Positions 11,433-19,978 of a stretch of 64,000 bases of DNA are shown in pieces. The position numbers were made by a program, and so were the translations under genes. How positions within the stretch are numbered: position 1 is the stretch's first letter; every line of letters starts with the position of its first letter. Source of the DNA: Streptococcus mitis (lineage in GTDB: Bacteria > Bacillota > Bacilli > Lactobacillales > Streptococcaceae); the NCBI GenBank assembly GCA_001560895.1, contig CP014326.1, positions 260,001-324,000 on the forward strand, read 5' to 3'. Under the pieces are notes generated by a model that had not been told where the DNA came from, did not search any database, and was given only the letters and a program-made list of their open reading frames with translations.

Positions 11433-12674
11433 ATGGTTTTACCAAATTTTAAAGAAAATCTAGAAAAATATGCGAAATTGTTGGTTGCGAACGGAATTAA
11501 CGTGCAACCTGGTCACACTTTGGCTCTCTCTATCGATGTGGAACAACGTGAGTTGGCTCACTTAATCGTCAAAGAAGCTTATGCTTTGGGTGCGCATGAG
11601 GTTATCGTTCAGTGGACAGATGATGTCATCAACCGTGAGAAATTCCTCCACGCACCGATGGAGCGTCTGGACAATGTGCCAGAATACAAGATTGCTGAGA
11701 TGAACTATCTTTTAGAGAACAAAGCTAGCCGTCTTGGGGTTCGTTCATCTGATCCAGGTGCCTTGAACGGAGTGGATGCTGACAAGCTCTCAGCTTCTGC
11801 CAAAGCTATGGGACTTGCCATGAAGCCAATGCGTATCGCGACTCAATCTAATAAGGTTAGCTGGACTGTAGCAGCCGCTGCTGGACTTGAGTGGGCTAAG
11901 AAAGTCTTTCCAAATGCTGCGAGCGATGAAGAAGCAGTCGATCTCCTTTGGGACCAAATTTTCAAAACTTGCCGTGTCTATGAAGAAGATCCTGTTAAGG
12001 CTTGGGAAGAGCATGCAGCTATCCTCAAGAGCAAGGCAGATATGCTTAATAAAGAACAATTTTCAGCCCTTCACTACACAGCGCCAGGGACAGATTTGAC
12101 CCTTGGTTTGCCGAAGAACCACGTTTGGGAATCAGCTGGTGCTATCAATGCACAGGGAGAAGGATTCTTGCCAAATATGCCGACAGAGGAAGTTTTCACA
12201 GCGCCTGATTTCCGTCGCGCAGATGGTTATGTCACTTCTACAAAACCGCTTAGCTATAATGGAAATATCATTGAAGGAATTAAAGTAACCTTTAAGGATG
12301 GGCAAATCGTAGATATCACTGCTGAGAAGGGTGATCAGGTTATGAAAGACCTCGTCTTTGAAAATGCAGGTGCGCGTGCCTTGGGTGAATGTGCCTTGGT
12401 ACCAGATCCAAGCCCAATTTCTCAGTCAGGGATTACCTTCTTCAACACCCTTTTCGATGAAAATGCGTCAAATCACTTGGCTATCGGTGCAGCCTATGCG
12501 ACTAGCGTCGTTGGTGGAGCGGAGATGAGCGAAGAGGAGCTTGAAGCTGCGGGGCTTAACCGTTCAGATGTTCACGTAGACTTTATGATTGGTTCTAACC
12601 AAATGGATATCGATGGTATCCGTGAGGATGGGACACGTGTACCACTCTTCCGTAACGGAGATTGGGCAAATTAA
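11433..12674 (+). CDS. pepS: Aminopeptidase PepS (peptidase family M29)
   Basis: Cytosolic metallo-aminopeptidase that trims peptides from imported oligopeptides; 413 residues as usual. The family M29 metal-binding landmarks are visible: Glu in MPTEEVFTAPD, Glu in GECALV, His in NHLAIGAAY and the His/Asp pair in DVHVDFMIG. These correspond to known ligands of the family. It is followed after 9 bases by a small membrane-protein gene, probably in the same transcript. Confidence 0.95.
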   Translation: MVLPNFKENLEKYAKLLVANGINVQPGHTLALSIDVEQRELAHLIVKEAYALGAHEVIVQWTDDVINREKFLHAPMERLDNVPEYKIAEMNYLLENKASRLGVRSSDPGALNGVDADKLSASAKAMGLAMKPMRIATQSNKVSWTVAAAAGLEWAKKVFPNAASDEEAVDLLWDQIFKTCRVYEEDPVKAWEEHAAILKSKADMLNKEQFSALHYTAPGTDLTLGLPKNHVWESAGAINAQGEGFLPNMPTEEVFTAPDFRRADGYVTSTKPLSYNGNIIEGIKVTFKDGQIVDITAEKGDQVMKDLVFENAGARALGECALVPDPSPISQSGITFFNTLFDENASNHLAIGAAYATSVVGGAEMSEEELEAAGLNRSDVHVDFMIGSNQMDIDGIREDGTRVPLFRNGDWAN

Positions 12675-12683
12675 GGAGATAAT

Positions 12684-12914
12684 ATGTTAGGAAGTATGTT
12701 CGTTGGTCTCCTAGTGGGATTTTTAGCAGGTACTCTGACCAATCGTGGAGAGCGAATGGGATGTTTTGGAAAAATGTTTCTCGGCTGGATTGGTGCCTTT
12801 ATAGGCCACTTGCTTTTTGGGACTTGGGGACCGATAATAGCAGGAACTGCCATTATTCCGGCAGTACTAGGTTCCATGATTGTCTTAGCGATTTTCTGGA
12901 GACGAGGAAGTTAA
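12684..12914 (+). CDS. GlsB/YeaQ/YmgE-type small membrane protein
   Basis: A 76-residue protein made of three hydrophobic glycine-rich segments (LVGFLAGTLTNRG, MFLGWIGAFIGHLLFG, IPAVLGSMIVLAIFW). This matches the transglycosylase-associated / GlsB family linked to general stress responses; the biochemical role is not known. AAGGAG precedes the ATG by 6 bases. Only 9 bases separate it from pepS. A BOX repeat follows. Confidence 0.75.
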   Translation: MLGSMFVGLLVGFLAGTLTNRGERMGCFGKMFLGWIGAFIGHLLFGTWGPIIAGTAIIPAVLGSMIVLAIFWRRGS

Positions 12915-12927
12915 TTTCTTAAATCTG

Positions 12928-13122
12928 ATACTCAATGAAAATCAAAGAGCAAACTAGGAAACTAGCCGCAGGTTGCTTAAAGCACTGCTTTGAGGTTGTA
13001 GATAGAACTGACGAAGTCAGCTCAAAACACTGTTTTGAGGTTGTAGATAGAACTGACGAAGTCAGTAACATATATACGGCAAGGCGACGTTGACGCGGTT
13101 TGAAGAGATTTTTGAAGAGTAT
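12928..13122 (-). repeat. BOX element, A-B-C form (copy 1)
   Basis: Read on the minus strand: boxA (ATACTCTTCAAAAATCTCTT..., with the GCCTTGCCGTATATATG core), boxB (AAAACAGTGTTTTGAG) and boxC (AAAGCAGTGCTTTGAG, ending CTTTGATTTTCATTGAGTAT). This is the mosaic intergenic repeat of pneumococci. It lies between the GlsB-like gene and rsuA. Confidence 0.93.
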
Positions 13123-13128
13123 GAAACG

Positions 13129-13164
13129 AAAAGGAGGTTGGTCATTGTACCAGCCTCCTTTTGA
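13129..13164 (+). terminator. Terminator between BOX copy 1 and rsuA
   Basis: AAAAGGAGGTTGG and CCAGCCTCCTTTT form a 13-bp stem with a short loop. It probably ends pepS-operon transcription. Confidence 0.7.
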
Positions 13165-13170
13165 GTATGA

Positions 13171-13176
13171 TATAAT
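13171..13176 (+). promoter_or_regulatory. rsuA promoter, -10 element (leaderless start)
   Basis: TATAAT ends only 6 bases before the rsuA ATG at 13183, and no ribosome-binding site fits in between. Transcription would start at or very near the A of the start codon. Confidence 0.6.
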
Positions 13177-13182
13177 AGTTCT

Positions 13183-13905
13183 ATGAGATTAGATAAATTT
13201 TTAGTTGCCTGCGCTGTGGGGAGCCGGACTGAGGTCAAAAACTTGCTCAAGGCTGGGCGCGTGACGGTAAATGGTAAAAAAGAGAAATCAGCTAAATTGC
13301 AGATTGATGAAGAAAGAGATGACATTCGCTTTGATGGGCAAGTGTTGGAGTATGAAGAGTTTGTCTACTACATGATGAACAAGCCCCAAGGAGTTATCTC
13401 AGCGACTGAGGATCCTAAGCACAGAACCGTTCTGGACTTGCTGGATGATATTGCTCGGAGCAAGGAAGTTTTCCCAGTAGGACGCTTGGATATTGACACG
13501 CATGGTCTTTTGCTCTTGACTAATGACGGCCAGCTGGCCCATGCTCTTCTTTCACCTAAGCGTCATGTGGACAAGACATATCTGGCTCAGGTCAAGGGAA
13601 TGATGGCCCAAGAAGATGTGGAGATATTTGCTGAGGGTATTCCTCTCAAAGACTTTACCTGTCAGCCCGCTAGACTGGAGATTCTTTCCACAGATGCAGA
13701 AAAGAATCAAAGCCAAATCCGTGTGACCATTGCAGAAGGGAAGTTTCATCAGGTCAAGCGTATGGTGGCCTACTGTGGCAAGGAAGTAGTAGACTTGCAA
13801 CGTTTGACTATGGGAACGCTAGTATTGGATGAGAACTTAGAACGAGGGGAATGGCGTCGCTTGATCAAGGAGGAATTGGAAAATCTTCTTGCTAGTATTG
13901 ATTAA
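13183..13905 (+). CDS. rsuA: 16S rRNA pseudouridine synthase, RsuA family
   Basis: Makes a pseudouridine in 16S rRNA (position 516 in E. coli). The 240-residue protein starts with an S4 RNA-binding domain (RLDKFLVACAVGSRTEVKNL). The catalytic domain follows, with Asp103 in the signature GRLDIDTHGLLLLTND. The late motif KFHQVKRMVAYCG is also present. There is no Shine-Dalgarno sequence; the promoter -10 sits immediately upstream. Alternative start codons further in would remove the S4 domain, so I keep ATG 13183. Confidence 0.92.
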   Translation: MRLDKFLVACAVGSRTEVKNLLKAGRVTVNGKKEKSAKLQIDEERDDIRFDGQVLEYEEFVYYMMNKPQGVISATEDPKHRTVLDLLDDIARSKEVFPVGRLDIDTHGLLLLTNDGQLAHALLSPKRHVDKTYLAQVKGMMAQEDVEIFAEGIPLKDFTCQPARLEILSTDAEKNQSQIRVTIAEGKFHQVKRMVAYCGKEVVDLQRLTMGTLVLDENLERGEWRRLIKEELENLLASID

Positions 13906-14016
13906 TTTGGTTTATATTCGAAAAAGGTGAGGGAGAATGTCCTTGCCTTTTATGTTTTTCAGTTGCTTACTTTGTGAAAAGAGTTATAATAGACTGTAGA
14001 ATAAAAGGAGGAATCT

Positions 14017-15351
14017 ATGAACGCGATTCAAGAATCATTTACAGATAAACTATTTGCCAATTATGAAGCAAATGTCAAATACCAAGCGATTGAAAATGCT
14101 GCCAGCCACAACGGAATTTTTGCAGCTCTAGAACGTCGTCAGAGCCATGTAGACAATACCCCTGTTTTCTCATTGGATTTGACCAAGGACAAGGTAACCA
14201 ACCAGAAGGCTTCTGGTCGTTGCTGGATGTTTGCGGCCCTCAACACCTTCCGCCACAAACTCATCTCGCAATACAAATTGGAGAACTTTGAGTTATCACA
14301 AGCCCACACTTTCTTCTGGGACAAGTATGAGAAATCAAACTGGTTTTTGGAGCAAGTCATTGCGACTGCAGACCAAGACTTGACGAGCCGTAAGGTTAAA
14401 TTCCTACTTCAAACTCCACAACAAGATGGCGGTCAATGGGATATGGTCGTTTCTCTCTTTGAGAAATACGGTGTCGTGCCTAAGTCAGTTTACCCTGAGT
14501 CTGTTTCATCTAGCAGTAGTCGTGAGTTAAATGCCATCCTTAACAAATTGCTTCGCCAAGATGCTCAAATCTTGCGTGACTTACTAGCTTCTGGCGCAGA
14601 CCAAGCGACTGTTCAAGCTAAGAAAGAAGACCTCTTGCAAGAGATCTTTAACTTCCTTGCCATGTCACTAGGTCTCCCACCACGTAAATTTGACTTTGCT
14701 TATCGCGATAAGGATAATAATTATCAAAGTGAAAAGGGTATTACACCACAAGAGTTTTACAAGAAATATGTCAATCTTCCGCTAGAAGACTATGTTTCTG
14801 TTATCAACGCCCCAACTACTGACAAACCTTACGGCCAATCTTACACAGTTGAGATGTTGGGCAATGTGGTTGGTAGCCGTGAGGTTCGTTACATCAACGT
14901 GCCTATGGAACGCTTGAAAGAATTGGCGATTGCTCAAATGCAAGCAGGTGAGACTGTTTGGTTTGGATCAGATGTCGGCCAACTCAGCAACCGTAAAGCA
15001 GGAATCCTTGCGACAGATGTTTATGACTTTGAATCAAGCATGGATATTAAACTCACTCAAGACAAGGCTGGACGTTTGGACTACAGCGAAAGCTTGATGA
15101 CCCATGCTATGGTTTTGACAGGTGTTGATTTGGACGAAAATGGCAAATCAATCAAGTGGAAGGTTGAAAACTCATGGGGAGACAAGGTTGGTACAGATGG
15201 TTACTTTGTTGCCTCAGACGCTTGGATGGACGAATACACTTACCAAATCGTTGTTCGCAAAGAATTGTTAACAACCGAAGAACAAGCTGCCTATGAAGCA
15301 GAACCAATTGTGCTTGCACCATGGGATCCAATGGGAGCCTTGGCAGAATAA
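14017..15351 (+). CDS. pepC: Aminopeptidase C (bleomycin hydrolase family C1B)
   Basis: Cytosolic cysteine aminopeptidase that forms hexameric barrels in this family; 444 residues. The catalytic triad is visible as Cys69 (KASGRCWMFAALN), His363 (THAMVLTGV) and Asn385 (VENSWG). A clear promoter -10 (TATAAT near 13985) and an AAAGGAGG ribosome site precede it. The last base of its TAA stop is also the first base of a BOX element. A role in nutrient peptide use fits with pepS nearby and with ami-type peptide uptake. Confidence 0.96.
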   Translation: MNAIQESFTDKLFANYEANVKYQAIENAASHNGIFAALERRQSHVDNTPVFSLDLTKDKVTNQKASGRCWMFAALNTFRHKLISQYKLENFELSQAHTFFWDKYEKSNWFLEQVIATADQDLTSRKVKFLLQTPQQDGGQWDMVVSLFEKYGVVPKSVYPESVSSSSSRELNAILNKLLRQDAQILRDLLASGADQATVQAKKEDLLQEIFNFLAMSLGLPPRKFDFAYRDKDNNYQSEKGITPQEFYKKYVNLPLEDYVSVINAPTTDKPYGQSYTVEMLGNVVGSREVRYINVPMERLKELAIAQMQAGETVWFGSDVGQLSNRKAGILATDVYDFESSMDIKLTQDKAGRLDYSESLMTHAMVLTGVDLDENGKSIKWKVENSWGDKVGTDGYFVASDAWMDEYTYQIVVRKELLTTEEQAAYEAEPIVLAPWDPMGALAE

Positions 15352-15547
15352 TACTCTTCGAAAATCTCTTCAAACCACGTCAGCTTCGCCTTGCCGTAGG
15401 TATATGTTACTGACTTCGTCAGTTTTATCTGCAACCTCAAAACAGTGTTTTGAGCTGACTTCGTCAGTTCTATTTACAACCTCAAAGCAGTGCTTTGAGC
15501 AATCTGCGGCTAGCCTCCTAGTTTGCTCTTTGATTTTCATTGAGTAT
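15351..15547 (+). repeat. BOX element, A-B-C form (copy 2)
   Basis: Begins with ATACTCTTCGAAAATCTCTT inside the pepC stop codon and ends TTTTCATTGAGTAT. boxA, boxB (AAAACAGTGTTTTGAG) and boxC (AAAGCAGTGCTTTGAG) follow each other on the plus strand. Confidence 0.94.
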
Positions 15548-15557
15548 AAAAACATAG

Positions 15558-15594
15558 AAAAAAGGAATCAGGTTTAGAACCTGATTCCTTTTAA
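15558..15594. terminator. Bidirectional terminator between pepC and manN
   Basis: AAAAGGAATCAGGTT and AACCTGATTCCTTTT form a long stem with A and T runs on either side, so it can stop transcription of both converging units. Confidence 0.85.
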
Positions 15595-15603
15595 GTTACT
15601 TGA

Positions 15604-16515
15604 TTACATGATGTGAAGAACATGTGCTACAATACCCACTGCGAAGAGTGCAAGGATAATAGTGATTGGAGATACTTTTTTCTTAAGTAAGTACATGCAA
15701 AGGAAAGTAAGGAGTAGTCCTGATAGTCCAGGAATCAACATATCCAAGTTTTGTTGGAAAGTAGTAACTTTTTCAGGTGTTTGAGACAATCCTTGTCCTA
15801 CTTGTGCGAATGCTTCTTGAATACCTTTAGATCCTTCTGGCAATTTATCCCAATGGATATAAGCTTTTTCATCTAGTTGAACTTTGGCAACATCGAAAGC
15901 AAATTTAATATTTACCCAACGTTGAACAAGGACAGCAAGAATGAACATACCAAGGATAGAAGCTCCTTTAGTGATGTCTTGAAGGATACCGCCAGACATG
16001 TCTTTAGTGATTTCTGATCCAGCCTTGTATCCAATCTCTTGTGTATACCACAAGAATGACATACGAATCAAGTTCCAAAGAACGAAGAAGAGGATTGGAC
16101 CTAAGATATTACCAGTAAGGGCAAGTGAAGCACCGAGTGATCCAAGGATTGGGCGTACTGTAAACCAGAATACTGGGTCACCGATACCAGCAAGAGGTCC
16201 CATCATACCGATTTTAACACCTTGGATAGCAGCGTCATCAATTTCAACACCGTTAGCACGTTCTTCTTCAAGTGCAAGAGTAACCCCCATGATTGGAGCG
16301 GCTACGTATGGGTGAGTGTTGAAGAACTCAAGATGGCGTTCAAGAGCAGCGATTTGATCTTCTTTTTTAGTGTAGAGTTTTTTAAGAGCTGGAATTAATG
16401 AGTAAGCCCAACCCAAGTTTTGCATACGTTCATAGTTCCAAGAACCTTGTAAGAAAGTTGAACGCCACCAAACTTTTTTACGATCTGATTTAGTTAATTG
16501 AAGTTTTTCAGTCAT
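15604..16515 (-). CDS. manN: Mannose-family PTS, IID component
   Basis: Membrane subunit of the mannose/glucose/glucosamine phosphotransferase permease; 303 residues, normal for IID-Man. The N-terminus (TEKLQLTKSDRKKVWWRSTF, then SWNYERMQNLGW) is typical of the family, as is the GIGDPVFWFTVRPILGSLGA segment. The C-terminal part is hydrophobic (LLLTFLCMYLLKKK). It is the last gene of manL-manM-manN, 23 bases after manM, and ends before a bidirectional terminator. Works with IIC to move the sugar and with IIAB to phosphorylate it. Confidence 0.96.
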   Translation of the reverse strand: MTEKLQLTKSDRKKVWWRSTFLQGSWNYERMQNLGWAYSLIPALKKLYTKKEDQIAALERHLEFFNTHPYVAAPIMGVTLALEEERANGVEIDDAAIQGVKIGMMGPLAGIGDPVFWFTVRPILGSLGASLALTGNILGPILFFVLWNLIRMSFLWYTQEIGYKAGSEITKDMSGGILQDITKGASILGMFILAVLVQRWVNIKFAFDVAKVQLDEKAYIHWDKLPEGSKGIQEAFAQVGQGLSQTPEKVTTFQQNLDMLIPGLSGLLLTFLCMYLLKKKVSPITIILALFAVGIVAHVLHIM

Positions 16516-16538
16516 GATGTTTTCAGTCCTTTCTTATC

Positions 16539-17342
16539 TTAGTAGTCTTCTAGGATATCGCCGATTGGGTCGTTAGAAGTTGCGGCTCCTCCGCCACCAT
16601 TTCCACCAGTTTTAGAAAGGTGAAGGTAGATAAGAGCGATAGCAACACCGATAGCACCAAATCCGATTAGAGTAATATCTGACACGGCAGCAAGCACAAA
16701 ACCTATAGCGAAGAATGGCCATACTTCACGAGTTGCCATCATGTTGATAACCATAGCGTAACCAACGGCAACAACCATACCACCACCGATAGCCATACCA
16801 TCTTTGAGCCAATCAGGCATAGCATTTAGAATGCTTTGTACTGTTTCAGTTGGTACCATTAGAAGGAGTGCTGCAGGGACTGCAATACGAAGACCTTGAA
16901 GAAGAAGTGCGACAAAGTGAGCACGTTCAACTGCTTTGAAGTCACCTTTTTTAGCAGAAGCATCAGCAGTGTGAACCAATCCGACAGAGAGTGTACGGAC
17001 AATCATAGTCAAGAATAGACCAGCAACTGCAAGAGGGATAGCAACCGCTTGGGCAACACCGATACCTGTCTTAGTAAAGTCGCCACCAAGAACCATGATA
17101 ATGGCAGCAGCAACAGAAGCAAGAGCAGCGTCAGGAGCTACGGCAGCTCCGATGTTAGCCCAACCAAGGGCGATCATTTGAAGAGAACCACCAAGGATAA
17201 TCCCTGCTTCAAGGTTACCAGTAACAAGACCGATAAGGGTACAAGCTACGATTGGTTGATGGAATTGGAACTGGTCGAGGATACCTTCAAGACCTGCTAG
17301 GAAGGCTACAACGACTACTAAAACCATAGAAATAATAGACAT
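16539..17342 (-). CDS. manM: Mannose-family PTS, IIC component
   Basis: Sugar-translocating membrane subunit, 267 residues with repeated hydrophobic segments. The family-typical QFHQPIVACTLIGLVTGN and ILGGSLQMIALGWANIGAA are near the N-terminus. The middle gene of manLMN, 25 bases after manL and 23 before manN; each gene has its own ribosome site (AAAGGA). IIC and IID of this family also serve as receptors for class IIa and some other bacteriocins. Confidence 0.96.
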   Translation of the reverse strand: MSIISMVLVVVVAFLAGLEGILDQFQFHQPIVACTLIGLVTGNLEAGIILGGSLQMIALGWANIGAAVAPDAALASVAAAIIMVLGGDFTKTGIGVAQAVAIPLAVAGLFLTMIVRTLSVGLVHTADASAKKGDFKAVERAHFVALLLQGLRIAVPAALLLMVPTETVQSILNAMPDWLKDGMAIGGGMVVAVGYAMVINMMATREVWPFFAIGFVLAAVSDITLIGFGAIGVAIALIYLHLSKTGGNGGGGAATSNDPIGDILEDY

Positions 17343-17367
17343 CTTTAAAATCCTTTCATAAAATCGA

Positions 17368-18357
17368 TTATTGCACGTTTGCTTTGTTGATCAAGTCAAA
17401 CAAATCTTTTTTCGTGTCGTTTGGTACTTTACGTACATCAAATTCAACACCAAGGTCACGCATTTTTTCAAATGTAGCAACGTCTTCTTTATCCATAGAC
17501 AAAACGTTGTTAACCATTGTTTTACCAGTTGAGTGAGCCATTGATCCAACATTAAGAGTTTTGATTGGCACGCCACCTTCGATTGCACGAAGGGCATCTT
17601 GAGGTGTTTCAAACAAGATAAGGGCATGTGTTTCTCCGAAGCGAGGATCTTTTGCAACGTCGATTAGTTTTTGGATAGGAACAACGTTTGCTTTCACTTT
17701 ACCTGGAGCTGCTTGTTTAATCAATTCTTTACGTAATTCGTCTTTAGCTACGTTATCTGAAGCAACGATGATACGGTCTGCTTTTGAATCTGGAGTCCAA
17801 GCAGTTGCAACCTGACCGTGAAGTAAACGAGTGTCTAGACGGGCAAGGTTGATTTTGAGTTTACCGTCTCCGATGACAGTTCCTTCTGGAATAGCAGCTT
17901 GGGCAACTGGAGCAGCTGTAGCGCTTGCTACCTCCTCAACTGGGTTTAGCTCTTCTGGAAGAGCCTTGATGCCATCTTTGGCTTCTTTGATAATATTCGC
18001 AGCGACCTTTTCCACACCTGCAGTAGCATCCATCAGGCGCTCTGTGTAGGCTTGAATTAACATCGGTAAGTTAAGTCCTGTGATGATGGCAAACTTACGA
18101 TCAGGATTTTCTCCCATCACGCGGCTAGCTTGGTTAAATGGAGATCCACTCCAAAGGTCAGCCAAAACTAGAACCTCATCTTCTGCGTCAAATGCAGCAA
18201 CAGCGTTATTAAACTTAGCGTATAGATCATCAGGGCCTTCATTTGACATAAAGGTTACAACTTGAACCTTTTCTTGTTCACCAAAGATCATAGTTCCTGA
18301 CTGATGAATACCCGCAGCAAATTCGCCGTGGCTCGCAATAATGATTCCGATACTCAT
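17368..18357 (-). CDS. manL: Mannose-family PTS, IIAB component
   Basis: Cytoplasmic phosphotransfer subunit. The IIA domain carries phospho-His10 ([10 protein letters not shown]). An Ala/Pro-rich linker (~residues 131-160) leads to the IIB domain with phospho-His180 ([13 protein letters not shown]). I start at [11 protein letters not shown] (ATG 18357), 329 residues, because GGAGG then lies 10 bases upstream; the ATG codons at 18366 and 18360 are too close to it. Phosphate passes from HPr to IIA, IIB and then the sugar. First gene of the operon, with a cre-containing promoter. Confidence 0.95.
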   Translation of the reverse strand: MSIGIIIASHGEFAAGIHQSGTMIFGEQEKVQVVTFMSNEGPDDLYAKFNNAVAAFDAEDEVLVLADLWSGSPFNQASRVMGENPDRKFAIITGLNLPMLIQAYTERLMDATAGVEKVAANIIKEAKDGIKALPEELNPVEEVASATAAPVAQAAIPEGTVIGDGKLKINLARLDTRLLHGQVATAWTPDSKADRIIVASDNVAKDELRKELIKQAAPGKVKANVVPIQKLIDVAKDPRFGETHALILFETPQDALRAIEGGVPIKTLNVGSMAHSTGKTMVNNVLSMDKEDVATFEKMRDLGVEFDVRKVPNDTKKDLFDLINKANVQ

Positions 18358-18416
18358 TATTGTCATTCCTCCTTTTTTGTTTTAGTTTTCGTTTAAGAAA
18401 ACTTTAAGACTGTTTA

Positions 18417-18445
18417 AGTATAAACCGTTTTCATATAAAAAGCAA
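18417..18445 (-). promoter_or_regulatory. manLMN promoter with a CcpA (cre) site in the spacer
   Basis: On the minus strand: -35 TTGCTT (18440-18445), a 17-base spacer and -10 TATACT (18417-18422). The spacer contains TGAAAACGGTTTAT (18421-18434), which fits the cre consensus TGWAANCGNTNWCA except at the last two conserved bases. A CcpA dimer here would cover the core promoter. Confidence 0.65.
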
Positions 18446-18535
18446 CTATTTAACATAAAAAAGGAAAAAGGTTTTCTTTTTAAATGTTGATATATTAAGT
18501 TTTTGAGAATTTTTTTTGAATCCCTATTTTAAAAT

Positions 18536-18715
18536 TTAATATAAAAAAGTTGGAAGCGCATTCCAACTTTTAAAATAGGTTTCTATTAAATTATCAGTGT
18601 GGCAAACACCACAGTATTCAATTTCTACAAGTGCTTCCCCAGTTTCAAGTGGACGGAGTACTTTTTCTTCAACAGCAACACCAGTGCTTTCTGGATTAAC
18701 AACAACAGCTTTCAT
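18536..18715 (-). pseudogene. N-terminal remnant of a zinc alcohol dehydrogenase
   Basis: The first 41 codons encode a clean zinc-dependent alcohol dehydrogenase N-terminus ([12 protein letters not shown] to [11 protein letters not shown]), including the first zinc-ligand Cys of the CGVCHTD motif. The frame then runs into unrelated sequence, passes through a terminator hairpin and stops after 59 codons, compared with roughly 340 for the family. The start retains a perfect AAGGAGG ribosome site and a Rex-type promoter. An internal deletion probably joined codon 41 to the DNA just before the terminator. In pneumococci adh lies at this place beside manL. Confidence 0.85.
18543..18575. terminator. 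Terminator of the former adh gene
   Basis: AAAAGTTGGAA and TTCCAACTTTT with a 5-base loop; on the minus strand it is followed by a T-run. It now lies within the remnant's reading frame. Confidence 0.75.
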
Positions 18716-18811
18716 AGCTATCCTCCTTGATATTGACCGAGAACAGGGATAACGGGACTGGATTGATTTTGTGTCAACAGAGTCGAGTATGACGAGCTCT
18801 CTTGTATTTAT

Positions 18812-18829
18812 ATGTGAATTATATCACAA
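18812..18829 (-). promoter_or_regulatory. Rex-type operator over the adh -10 element
   Basis: On the minus strand TTGTGATATAATTCACAT matches the Rex consensus TTGTGA-N6-TCACAA in 11 of 12 fixed positions. Its centre is a TATAAT -10. Rex senses NADH/NAD and represses fermentative dehydrogenase genes, so the site suits the adh gene it once controlled. Confidence 0.7.
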
Positions 18830-18911
18830 AAGAAAGCCTTTTCCAAGGTTTTGGAGGTAAAAAATAGAACAATCGATTAACTGGTTGATGAGACTGTGAA
18901 AAGAACACAAA

Positions 18912-18931
18912 GACCAGCTTGCAAGCTGGTC
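18912..18931 (-). terminator. 20-bp palindrome, probable terminator of the HAD gene
   Basis: GACCAGCTTGCAAGCTGGTC is a perfect palindrome. On the minus strand it is followed by TTTGTGTTCTTTTC, which gives a terminator for the HAD-phosphatase gene beyond the BOX element. Confidence 0.55.
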
Positions 18932-19128
18932 ATACTCTTCGAAAATCTATTCAAACCACGTCAGCTTCGCCTTGCCGTATATATATGTTACTGACTTCGT
19001 CAGTTCTATCTGCAACCTCAAAACAGTGTTTTGAGCTGACTTCGTCAGTTTCATCTACAACCTCAAAGCAGTGCTTTGAGCAACCTACGGCTAGCTTCCT
19101 AGTTTGCTCTTTGATTTTCATTGAGTAT
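18932..19128 (+). repeat. BOX element, A-B-C form (copy 3)
   Basis: ATACTCTTCGAAAATC... through boxB (AAAACAGTGTTTTGAG) and boxC (AAAGCAGTGCTTTGAG) to CATTGAGTAT. It ends 9 bases after the convergent HAD-phosphatase stop codon position and starts directly at the edge of a 20-bp palindrome. Confidence 0.94.
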
Positions 19129-19137
19129 CAGTATAGG

Positions 19138-19950
19138 TTATAAGAATAAATCTTGCAGGGTTTTGGCAACCCCATCTTGGTCATTTGTCAGGGAAATTTG
19201 CTCATCTGCATAAGGGAGTAAGTCTGGATTGGCATTTTTCATGGCATAGCCCTTACCAGCAAAAGCTAGCATTTCGGTATCATTGTGTTCATCTCCAAAG
19301 GCAATCAAATCCTTTTTGTCACGGTTCATTACCTTGAGCAAGTAGTCCAAAGCAAAGGCCTTATTAACCCCTTTGGGTGTACACTCAAGGATATTGAGCG
19401 GACCTCCCCAGGTATTAATAGAAAGTTGATGCTGGTAGAAGGCGTTCATTTCTTTTGCCAAGGCATATTTGTCACTGGCTCTGGTCTGCAACAGGATACA
19501 GTTAGGATCCTTGGTTACCAACTCAGGCTGAAATCGATCTTCAGGCTGGAAAGCTTCTACACCAAATAGTTTGGGATTGGCAATTTCTTCATTAGGATTT
19601 GTAATGTAGAATTTTTTACGATATTCTCCAGCGATAAAATCGGCTTGAATGTCCTCTGAACGTTGAACCATATCTAGCAGATATTTTTTGTCTACCGTCA
19701 AACACTTTTCAAAGTTCCAAACTTGGTCTGGTAAATGAGTAAGGGAGCCGTTGAAATTAATCATAGGAGTGTCTAAGCCTAGTTCACGGTAGAAATCTTT
19801 TGACATGCGGTAAGGGCGACCTGTCGTAATAATAACCTGATGCCCTTTTTCAGTAACTTTTTTAATAGTTTCTTTGGTGAAGTCAGAAATCTGACTGTCT
19901 GAGTTGAGTAGGGTTCCATCCAGGTCAACTGCAATAATTTTCTTCGTCAT
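19138..19950 (-). CDS. HAD-superfamily phosphatase, Cof/YidA type
   Basis: Cytosolic sugar- or nucleotide-phosphate phosphatase of the HAD IIB group, 270 residues. Motif I is DLDGTLLNSD with Asp nucleophile at residue 9. Motif II is TTGRP; motif III is a Lys in GVNKAFALDYLL; motif IV is FGDEHNDTEML. The true start is ATG 19950, with AAAGG upstream. The frame is open further upstream only because a BOX element happens to be readable, adding 45 meaningless residues. The substrate is not predictable. Confidence 0.9.
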   Translation of the reverse strand: MTKKIIAVDLDGTLLNSDSQISDFTKETIKKVTEKGHQVIITTGRPYRMSKDFYRELGLDTPMINFNGSLTHLPDQVWNFEKCLTVDKKYLLDMVQRSEDIQADFIAGEYRKKFYITNPNEEIANPKLFGVEAFQPEDRFQPELVTKDPNCILLQTRASDKYALAKEMNAFYQHQLSINTWGGPLNILECTPKGVNKAFALDYLLKVMNRDKKDLIAFGDEHNDTEMLAFAGKGYAMKNANPDLLPYADEQISLTNDQDGVAKTLQDLFL

Positions 19951-19978
19951 ATGGACCTTTCTAGTGTCTTTCCAGATA

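Noticed and set aside
15293..15577. Open frames over BOX copies (for example 94 codons here and 74 codons at 18919).
   Set aside because: They consist mainly of BOX sequence, which reads as the same short peptide at each copy; no gene start signals.
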